Shown piece by piece: positions 47,698-56,763 of a DNA stretch of 64,000 nucleotides. The DNA is from Emergomyces orientalis (lineage: Eukaryota; Ascomycota; Eurotiomycetes; Onygenales; Ajellomycetaceae): NCBI GenBank assembly GCA_002110485.1, contig MOWL01000069.1:186001-250000 (forward strand). Direction: 5' to 3'. The notes beneath the pieces were generated by a model that saw only the letters and a list, made by a program, of their open reading frames with translations, was not told the origin of the DNA and made no database searches. The translations under genes were made by a program, and so were the position numbers. Each line of letters starts with the position of its first letter. Within the stretch, counting starts at the first letter, position 1.

Positions 47698-49079
47698 GAT
47701 TCATTCATGTGATTATTCTGCGAGCTGCTGTTCTGTGTTGATGTCTCCAGTGTTACTGGACCACTTGCTGCTTGAATGAAGCTTGTCATAGCTCCTTGTT
47801 GTTGTGCTTCTGCTCTTGATACATTTGTTGGTCTTCCTGCTCTTCATGGGGGTTCTATGAAGTCCTCATTCAGAGGCCTGTTCCATTTGTGTGGAAAGCT
47901 AAATTCATCTGCATCTGGTGCTCTTATATTGAAGTGCTTGGGGCATTCAATCAGTGTCTCTTTAGCACTTTTGGCTTTCAGTCTTCTCTCTGGGCAGTTT
48001 GAGTGCCATGCTGCATGACTATCACCACAGTTACTGCACTTGGGTCTGCTGCCTTCTGCTGCTTCTTTGCAGGCCTTGTCACCATGATCTTTTTGTGCAC
48101 AGTGACCACAGGTTTCCTCTCTTCTGCAGAAGCGAGCTATATGTCCATACTGTTGACACTTGTAGCATCATGTGACCCTGGTCTCTCTGTGAAATATTTC
48201 AACTGTGCAATATTCATTGCCTAGAACAAGTCCATTGTCCACCAGTGCATTGGCCTGGTGAGGTGCAGCAACATTGATGATTATACTGTCATGTGATTTC
48301 TGTTGTCTAATCATCATTTTGTTCACCTTGTGTATCAGCATCTTGCAGCATAGTGCTGTATTCTGCTTGTAGATGCTCTCAATGGCGTACTCAGAGCTGC
48401 TCCAGTCAATGGCTTCCATAGAAGCATCTTTGACTAGTACTGCATACATCTTCTGCTTCATGTGTGCTTTGTCTCCCCATTCACGCGTCCAGCTATCATC
48501 TGCTGTGAGCTCTGTCTTGGTGTTCTGTGTGTCTGTCATCAAAATCACATCTCTGCTTGGCATGTGTCTTGCTGTCATCACTTTGCTCTTGATTATCTCT
48601 TTGATGACCTCATTTGCTTGTTTAACAATCATTTCTGATGTGTGTTCTGCCTCTGGCATAGCATCACAGCTTTGTCAAGTAATGACTACCTCTCGCAGTG
48701 TTCTGGTTGGTATGGTTTTAACTGTTGTCTCCCCTCTGGCTGCTATTGCTGCTCATGAGAGTGCTCTGTTGAGCTTGTCTCACAATTTCTGCTGTTTTGA
48801 TGTGTCAATTGCATGTTTCATTCTCTTCAGAAGCTGATCATACAGTTTCATCTTCACTTCTCACACTGCTTTCAATGTCTTCTGTAAATATTCTTTATCT
48901 TTGTTATTCACTTTCTCATTCTTCTCTCCCTCTTCAAGGATCGCAGCTAGTGTTTGAATTGCTGTTGCTAAGCTGTTTGTCTTTGTTTTCTGTGTCACAG
49001 AGTTTTTCATCTCCGGCACGCGTTGAGCCTCGCGCATGCCATCTTCCACCATAACCACCTCCCCCACCTCCAATGCCAT
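47694..49079 (-). pseudogene. NLR-3 ORF1, gag-like zinc-knuckle protein
   Basis: 462 codons including the stop. The N-terminal part is charged (Glu/Lys) and probably helical. After a middle domain come three knuckles: CYKCQQYGHIARFC near 48165, CGHCAQKDHGDKAC near 48108 and CSNCGDSHAAWHSNC near 48040. Five internal stops are all TGA (about 48861, 48755, 48675, 48165 and 47847). The final TGA (47694-47696) overlaps the ORF2 ATG (47695-47697). Confidence 0.85.
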
Positions 49080-49207
49080 TGTAATGATGTGTAAAGAATG
49101 CCTGATGCTCTCTTTCTATTCTTAATAGTGTTTTTCCCGTGTGTTTGATTGTTTTTTCTCTTCTTGGTGAAGTATATCTTTGAGTATATTAGATTGCAAG
49201 TGCTATT

Positions 49208-49336
49208 TGTTTGAAGAAAAAATGTATATTAATTAGTTTTAAAGTTAGAAAAATTCTGAGACTCTTTGAGTCTCAGGTAGATATCATAGTCCCTGACTGC
49301 ATATATCTATAATGGAAGAATAATAATAATAATAAT
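49208..49336 (+). mobile_element. NLR-2c, 3' segment, end with (TAA)n tail
   Basis: Continues the NLR-2 3' UTR exactly where it was cut at 38207 (TTGTTTGAAGAAAAAATG) and ends with GAAGAATAATAATAAT, like the tails at 29589 and 32412. Confidence 0.88.
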
Positions 49337-49344
49337 CCAGCTCT

Positions 49345-51030
49345 TCAAGGGCCGCTTTGAATACACCAATGACATAGCAATTCTAAAAAGCAGAAGAGAT
49401 CTGGAAGCAGTAGAAGATAAACTTCAAAATACTCTAAGAAACACACTGAACTGGGATAATGATAACAGTATTCACTTTGACTTGGATAAAACAGAACTAC
49501 AATATCTATATAGAAAAAGAATCTATACTGAATCTTCACTGTAAGTAGAAGATTGCACTATTACTTCAAATAACACTATCAGATGGCTTGGGATATTCTT
49601 TGACAGAAAACTACAATTTAGAGAACACATTTGCTGGGCCTGTATTAAAGTCAGAATAATCACTCAATATGTCAAATTTCTTAATGAAGTCTTCTTTGAA
49701 ATCTCAACTTTTCTACTTAGATAGACAGTTCAAGACTGCATCTTCAGCTCTCTATTTTATGGAACAGAAACATGGCTCTCTGAACACACATTCAAAAAGT
49801 CAATCAACAAGATACAGATCATCTTTAATCTAGCTGTAAGAGCAGTTCTTTCAGTCTACAAAACAACTCTGATCTCAGTCCTCCTTCGGGAATCCGGCTG
49901 GGGCCCTGCTTCAGCATGGCTTGAACAAATACATAACAGGCTCACAGTTAGAGTAGCTGCTGTGAACTCATTGCACTCTCTTCACAGAAAATGATTTATC
50001 TCTCATTTTAAATGAATTCAGAGAAATATCAAGATATTAATATACTCTATAATAATTTTCTCACTGCCCTGGAAGCTTCTCTCAGAGAAAGACTGAACAT
50101 GTAAAGCTCAGAAAATTGATACAGTCAGACAAGAGAAAGATTCTCTCTTTTTCAAGAACTGACTAAACAAGAATATCTTCTCACTAGACATAGTGATCTA
50201 CTCAGATGAGTCAAAGAACCTCACTGAACAGATCAGTGAAAACTACTGTCTATACTGCAGACAGATCTCTCTCTCTACATTTGATAAACTCTCTCTAGAC
50301 TTCACTGTGAAAGTATATAATGCAGAGATTCTAGCTGCAGTAGCTGATCTTCAAGCTGCAATACAACACTCTTTTGTCACTTTTGTCAGAAATATTATCA
50401 TAGCTCTTGACAATAAAGAGGCAGTTCTCAGATTACACTCTCTTCTTTCTACAGATACATTAGCTGCTGTATTTAAGAAATTCCAGAATCTCCAGGACTT
50501 CTGGACGAGTTCCGCCTCTAACACAACTAGGCCCTGTCAGATTATCATCAGATGGGGCCCTGGCCATGCAGATATCAAAGGCAATGAAACAGCAGATAGA
50601 TTAGCAAAACAGGCTACACTCATGAACTACATGCTTCAAGAAATGACTATTGTCTGAGCAAAGCTAGTCACATGAGAGCTCTTTCAAACTGCTGTCAAGA
50701 AATACTGATTCTCTCTCCCAAAAAACCCATACCTTGAGTCTAAACCACTTATAGATATATGTTCCCTGTCAGAGCTCTCTCTCCCCCGCCAGCATCTCAG
50801 CTTCCTACTTGTGGTGAGAACAGGCCATGGAGACTTCATCATCTATCATGAAAGATGGAATCATCAAGACACTCTTCTTACATGTGCCTGTGGACACAAG
50901 AAAACATCAGAACATTTCTTCTTCTGCTGAAAAGAAAGAAGACTCAGTCAGTTTAATACATTATCTTCATCACTCTGCACAAGCTCAAAAGAGACACTTA
51001 ACTGAATACTTAGCACTAAGATGAGAGCAA
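49345..51030 (+). pseudogene. NLR-1b ORF2 C-terminal half
   Basis: The reverse transcriptase core reads FEYTNDIAIL in place of FGYADDIAIL. RNase H remains at 50193-50657 (YSDESKNLTEQ for YSDGSKNPTGQ; WGPGHADIKGNETADRL). Stops include TGA and others (for example TAA near 49542). The changes mirror those in the 5' half, supporting one shared history. Confidence 0.8.
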
Positions 51031-51317
51031 AATTCTTTACTAGCTGATACTTAAAAACTTTCTTCTTCATTAAAATTTAATATCAGTTCTAAATCTGTAA
51101 TCACTTTTTTTATCTCTTCTCTATATCATCTCTCTTCACTCACTCTTCTTCTTTCTATTTCTACATTTATTATATCTCTTTCTCTATTACTTCTCTTCAC
51201 ACTCAGGTGACTACACTCACTCAGATCTTAATAACTCTGCTTTGAGATCCCTTCAATCTCATATGTACTGGTGCTCCACCCCAGCTGCACCTCAATCAGA
51301 ACCTCCAGGAAGGAGGA

Positions 51318-51475
51318 TAATGTGTAATATACAATACAGTAGGGCTTCGGCCAACTAGAACCCGTCAGGCAGTAGACTAGCTACTGCGCTGGCGCGCCTG
51401 ATACCCCTAGGGAGGTTCTGTGGCCGAGGCGGTCTGCTTAGTCAGCCGCTTACATGTCTCCAGGCGTTAAATAAT
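51318..51475 (+). other. NLR-1b structured 3' UTR block
   Basis: Matches 18371-18530 with only two differences that I can find (CGTG to CATG, and TAG to TAA near the end), including the UUCG hairpin and the 7-bp GCAGTAG/CTACTGC stem, while upstream coding sequence differs every few bases. Confidence 0.65.
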
Positions 51476-51495
51476 TAATAATAATAATAATAATA

Positions 51496-51510
51496 ATGCT
51501 AGGGCATCCC
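51496..51510. repeat. Target duplication, copy 3 of 3
   Basis: ATGCTAGGGCATCCC after the NLR-1b tail; closes the nest that opened at 12856. Confidence 0.85.
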
Positions 51511-52028
51511 AGAGCACGGCGGCACACCTAGTAGCTGTCCACTGCTCTCAAAGCAATCAAAAAAAACAATAATAATTAAATACACAAATCAGACTCTAAT
51601 TACCCGAATGGGAAAGACGTTCAACAATATCAAGACCTCTTCCATAGCCGTAGCTTTCATACTAATCAAGCTTCTCTAATCTACTTTCTGACAAATAGCA
51701 GCAGAGGCAAATAATTTCAAATGAAAATATCAATTGGTACTAAATGCAAATGCAAATAGAACACATGTAAAAATAAAATGTAGACATACAATTGAAAGCA
51801 AGAGATACTATGTAAAAGAAAAAGGAGGTGTAACCCTTTTTAGAAATTCTCTGCTCATCATTCATATTTCTCAGCCCTGATTAGGCCTCTCTTCTTGAAA
51901 TGCAAAATGGAAATAATACGAGAAACCTCACAAAATTTTGATATATACAGTACAGACGAGATAGCATGAAATATATAACTAGAAAAGTGAATGACCTAAA
52001 GTCTAGATCATGCAAATAATTCCTCGAT
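51511..52028. other. Copia relic continuation and 3' flank of isocitrate lyase
   Basis: The first ~25 bp (AGAGCACGGCGGCACACC) resemble the reverse complement of the copia internal end at about 4577-4600, so this is the other side of the relic split by the nest. The rest is AT-rich and shows no gene; the part nearest 52029 is expected to be the isocitrate lyase 3' UTR. Confidence 0.5.
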
Positions 52029-53913
52029 CTATTTGAATTGATCTTCAGTCACTCCTTTGCCCATGGCGCTGGTGCTGCTGATACCGCCGGTGACCATCTT
52101 CAACAACTCGTCAACATAATTGGCGCCACTCCATTTCTGGTGAGTGACGACATCGACTCCAGAGTCCATTTCTGGCTCTTGGACAAGCTCGCCGTAGGCG
52201 CGCATACCGTTCTTGGAATAGGCTTTGGCGAATTGGTCGGAGATAAGAGCGGTGGTATGGAGGCCGGCAAGGGTGATGAACTGCCAGCAGTAACCAAGCT
52301 CTCCTAGGCGATGGATATAAGTTTCTTGTTCATCGCGGGGCATAGCGGCCTTCCAATTGAAAGAGGGAGAAAGGTTATAGGCGAGTCTGCAAAACGTATT
52401 TGTTAGCAAAAGACAACATTTTTAATGTTTGAATTAAAGATATGCAAAGAGAACTTACTTCTGTTCTGGCCAGACGGCGTGGACGCCATCAGCAAACTCC
52501 TTGGCCTGGGCATAGTCGGGCAGCTTGCTTTCCATCCAGATTAAATCGGCAAATGGTGCAAAGGCTACTGCACGGTTGACAGCGCACTGAGTGCCGCCAC
52601 GGTAACGGTAGAAACCCTCCCGGGTTCTGGCCGCATCCCAGTTGAAGTAGATATCTGAGCCAGTGATTTTCTTGGCGATTGCGCGAGCTTCCTGATTGCT
52701 CTTGCCTTTAATATCACGCAAGAATCCATCGATAATGGCTTGTTTGTTGGAAGCAGAGCCAGCCTTAATTTGATCGATAACGGCTTCAGAGAAGAGTTTC
52801 AGGCCAGCCTCGGCATTCCACTTGTCCTCAATTTCCTGGAGCTGGGCTCCGTTTTTCCCAGTTTGTTCAGCAGCGATCATAAGGTCGTTGAGTGGCTGGA
52901 TGTTAGGATTTGTGGAACCGACAACGAACGCGTGATCCCTGGGATCGATAGTGGAGGTGATGAGAGTTGCGGCTTCCGAATCAGTCCGAGCAACAGCCAA
53001 GAGATCGGTTCCTGCAATGGAATTAATATCTTCTAGCCCTTTCGAAAAACACTGTGTAACTGTGTATGACTCACCCATAATATCAGCCTGGGCTCGGATG
53101 GCCACAAGTCGGTTGATATGCTCGCTAATTGGCACCAAGACTTTGCCAGCCATGTGGCCACACTTCTTCGTTCCAGGAGCTTGATCCTCGACATGGATAC
53201 CAGCAGCTCCGCGTTCGATGAAAAGCTTGGTCAGCTTCATGACAGCGGTTAAGCCTCCATGGCCAGTGTCGGCATCTGCAATGATTGGTCTCAGGTAATC
53301 GATGTTGGGAAGGGAAGCGCGTTGCGACTTAGGGGCCCTTAATCGTTCCTCACGCTGCTTGCGGTCGTGGAACAACTGAGCCATCCACAGTTGATTGACC
53401 TTATTGGGCACGGTGTTCTATGCAATTATTAGAAAGAAGAAATCGAAAATCTTGTCATGATTCAGCTACAGCTCACCATTGGGTAATCCGCAAGATCGGG
53501 GGAAGGCTCATCGGTAGATGATGCAGTGGAAGAGCTCTGCCAGCCGGAAACGTAGATAGTGTCCAGATATTTCACCATCTGGGTAAGCATTGTGGGTTCC
53601 AAACAGCCATAAGTGAAACTGGCCGTTTTATTCTGCGAGGTGATTACCAACTAAATGAGCATTCCGCACTATGGTTATTATGGCATTTGGAAAGGAAATC
53701 TCAGCATACCTTAAAGCGATCCTCTAGGATTCCCCAAAGTTTTTTGCTTTGGACATTTGATGGATACTCAATCTTCAAATTTCCCCTTTTAGCCACAATT
53801 TGTTCGGCAGTGAAAGGGCGTTTGGTATGCCGCCATCTCGAGTCTTGCCACCATTCTTTGACAGCCTGAACATCAGCCCAATATTGCTGGTCTTCTTGCT
53901 CAATTGACGCCAT
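52029..53913 (-). CDS. acuD: Isocitrate lyase
   Basis: Glyoxylate-cycle enzyme, cleaves isocitrate to succinate and glyoxylate, needed for growth on acetate and fatty acids; usually peroxisomal/glyoxysomal in fungi. Five exons: 53913-53710, 53650-53477, 53417-53075, 53011-52459, 52386-52029; 544 codons, 543 residues, the usual fungal length. Introns are 59-72 nt, GT-AG. The catalytic signature KKCGH is at 210-214. Other conserved blocks are [40 protein letters not shown] and the C-terminal [16 protein letters not shown], which is created only by splicing. Intron 3 (53012-53074) is 63 nt and has no stop in frame, so unspliced RNA would read through with 21 extra residues. The C-terminus (DQFK) is not a classical SKL-type signal. 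Symbol acuD follows Aspergillus usage (icl1 elsewhere). Confidence 0.96.
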
Positions 53914-56763
53914 TATTATGGTCGTGTATCTTATGAGTCGGGTTCAAAATTTCAAAGCAGCAATAAAAAAGTAAGAAAATCTTGTTTGCGAGTTATGGGT
54001 ATTTAAATCAGTTTTCTAGCCGACGTCACTGGAAAAGAGTGCGGCCAATAGGAACTCCAGAACAAAAATGCCCCAAGACTGGTCTCGGCGATTTGCCCCT
54101 GGGATTAAAGAAGGATTCGGCCTCGGATTCCACCTCAAGCTTTCATTCAGTACGGTTTTTCCAGCAAAACTGATGTTTTGAGAGTGAGTAGTGAGTGAAG
54201 ATAGAGCAATGTAAAAGAGAGTAGAAAAGATATCAGCTGTATATCAACGAGCATGACACAACAATATTATCTGTTGCCGCATGAGTCAATGCTCTAGCCA
54301 GGCAGTTTGCCCGAGGCAAAAAGTGAACCGGAGTGCTGTGGCTGCTACTGGGTACCGTACGAATCCCGAGAAAAAAAAGGTTTTTCGTATGGTCCCGGCG
54401 AGCCCACCCGGCACACACAGTAATACATCCATCCGAATGTAATTTGATAGGACTAGGATTTCAATTTGGGTTTTGTTGTGGGAGGGTTTGGTACAGCTGA
54501 TTTTCACCCTCGGCCAAATGGAGCTTGATTACTCTGTAGCGCAAACAGGAATACGCAATCTGGCGAAATCCTGTAAAATACATATTTTCGCCAGAGATCT
54601 GTCCGGTCTTTCGCTCTGTTAGCTCCTCAAATAACGCCCCAGCCCGCTTAATTGGGGAAGAAATGTCTTGCGATGGACTTTCTTTGACATGAAGTTGGTC
54701 GTTCAGAGAGTGTAATTAGCTGGTCAAAGTTGTTACGTTATTTAGAAGATTCTTCCAATTAATGGGGCCCTTCATGTGAAAACGACTTCCAAAAACAGTC
54801 ACATTACGAGAATACATTACAAGCATGTGCTTCTTTTTCTTCGTCCCGCCTCTCAGCATCACCTGCAATTTTTGTGATCAGCCACAACAGAAAAAGAGAG
54901 GGACGATTTGCTTTCAGATCCAAACGGAGCTTCTCCAGATCAAGCATGGTGTCATGCGCTACAAGAATCGCCGAGGCATTTCCCTGCCTTTCGCGATGTT
55001 CCCTGATGTTAAGACCCTTGGCACCCTTTGCAAGACAACTCCCCCATTAGTAGGAATATCCACGGATGGATGGACGGATCCCTGGATGGCAGAAGCTGTG
55101 AGTAATAAGGAGTTAGTAATTTGTAGTTAGTGCTGACAACTTGTTGCAAACCAACAGAAACCATGACTCTAGCTTGCGCTCACGAGAACAAGGCGGGAAT
55201 GAGGCCGGGATTGTATCGGTTCATTTCGGGCGCATTTTCTTTTCTCCAGGGCCCTCAAACATGATGATCTCCAGTTGAATGGATATATCTGCCCCCGCCC
55301 GGTTTCTTGAAAATTAAATATGTATTAGTTAGAATCCCGCAGGTGTTTCAAGTTCAAGGTTGGCACTTCTAGCATCATCAGCCACCCTCAATGGTTATTT
55401 TGCATCACCCAGCAGAAGCTCGTGGGAGTGCTGGCTGAGCTACCATATTTTTGTCCAAGAGAAACGCAAATGACAACCATCATGACAGATATCAGTTGCA
55501 TTTATGAAACGACCAACGCGGTATGTGCATGGACCTAGTAATCAACAATGCTCTTGGATCATGAGATTTCTAATATTTTCGTACATCCGGCAAAGCCCTG
55601 ATCTATCTCGATGTGATGCTTCGGGAGCATGCGCTGTAACTGTACCCTAACCCTAAGTGCCTTTTCCGCCTCTTCCTTGCGCCCCATAACCACGCCTATC
55701 AACCCCCCAAGAATTCGCTTGTTCAGAACAGGGGCTCTTGCACATCGCCTGTCAAGCACGGTTATTACTGGTCCCATATCATGGTTGCTGAGTCGAGCAA
55801 CAAAGTTTTCTCCCCTTTCTACCTGTATATTGCTTTACTTTCCCTGAACGAAATCCTCGTCAAATTGTCATATCTTGTTACGGGCCCATATTTCTGAGCA
55901 CTATTCTCTAACGGTCTAATTGTGGGGATGGTTATGGCGTGGAAGCTCCGTGTGCAATATTGACTTGGGATACTACATATTAGTTTGTCTTCATAATGGT
56001 TGATATCATGTTGTAACCCACGGTCCCCTGCCTAGCTGTTTTTTGCAGAAAGCAAGGAGAATTTTGCTTGCCTAGGTAAAAGGTCAACTAACATGTAAAA
56101 TTACGTTTCATTCGAATCAAATCACCTATTTTATAATGCTATACAAATGACAGAAAGCCAAAGATACGTCAGAGCCAGATCAATGACAAAGGGACATTGG
56201 CCCGAAGGGGTTGTCCTGTATTTTTTTGGCTTCGAGGCATGTTGAAGCATGCCTCCGCCCCATTCTCACTGCAACTTGCCTCGCTGATGGGAAATAAATT
56301 TCGTGCGGATTCAATAGGTTCGAATCCAAGGAGGACGTTTTGGTGCTATGAAAAGACCTTAACCATGAACGAGGCGAAACGGAACGGGTATTGCTCGGTC
56401 ACTTCATAGTTGGCGAGGTGATAATATAACTGGAAAGTAAACTTGATGTGGGCTTTTTGGGAAAAGCGCATGGATACCACGATGGATTGTGCAGGATAGC
56501 TAACTAAATAAGAGACGCAAAGAAGGTTTTAACAATAGCAACGGGTTAATTTAGAAAAGGTACAATAGTCAATTGCAGCAAAAGTAGAAGAATCAATCAC
56601 GAGTTGTGTGTGCTGAGCTGTGTGTGCTGAATTGTGTCACTTTTAAATTATAGTTACACCACCAAGAATGTTATCAAAGGTTGAAAGCGCTCATCCTAGT
56701 CAAAGAAGCTTCCCAACAAGGCACATATGATTGAAAGCAGAATTGTAAACTTTAACTAAGCAG
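53914..56763. other. Intergenic, 2.85 kb, no supported gene
   Basis: Contains the isocitrate lyase promoter (right of 53913) and the 3' flank of trehalase. A 101-codon frame at 54825-55130 ends with a GISTDGWTD motif reminiscent of hAT transposases but is isolated. Two CCCTAA units occur at about 55643-55655. A GGTTCGAATCC string at 56317 lacks the rest of a tRNA. Nothing else recognised. Confidence 0.55.

Larger units (their letters stand above)
38208..49192 (-). mobile_element. NLR-3: full-length non-LTR retrotransposon, minus strand, split by gypsy
   Basis: About 5.4 kb once the 5.6-kb gypsy insertion (38284-43898) is removed. Flanked by the 15-bp duplication ATTGCAAGTGCTATT (38193-38207 and 49193-49207) inside the NLR-2c 3' UTR. 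It ends in (TAA)n on the minus strand (38208-38222). ORF1 and ORF2 overlap as ATGA. Base composition is more balanced than NLR-2; the 13 disabling stops I count are all TGA. Confidence 0.88.
49337..51495 (+). mobile_element. NLR-1b, 3' part with tail
   Basis: Starts at the equivalent of about 16390 of NLR-1a (reverse transcriptase core) and continues through RNase H, 3' UTR and (TAA)n to the target duplication at 51496. The coding part is heavily mutated relative to NLR-1a. Confidence 0.85.

Noticed and set aside
12882..49079. TGA read as Trp (alternative genetic code or element-specific recoding)
   Set aside because: Host genes here end in TGA (transcription factor, OTU gene) and use TGG for Trp, the elements also keep many TGG, and in gypsy TGA also replaces conserved Arg. 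Mutation explains all of this; recoding does not.
52740..53184. Plus-strand frames across isocitrate lyase
   Set aside because: Antisense shadows of the conserved exons; no independent support.
55643..55655. Two CCCTAA telomere-type units
   Set aside because: Only two units within ordinary intergenic sequence; expected by chance.
56317..56327. Perfect B-box-like GGTTCGAATCC, possible tRNA gene
   Set aside because: The flanks do not form a T-stem, and no anticodon arm, A-box or acceptor stem can be fitted upstream.
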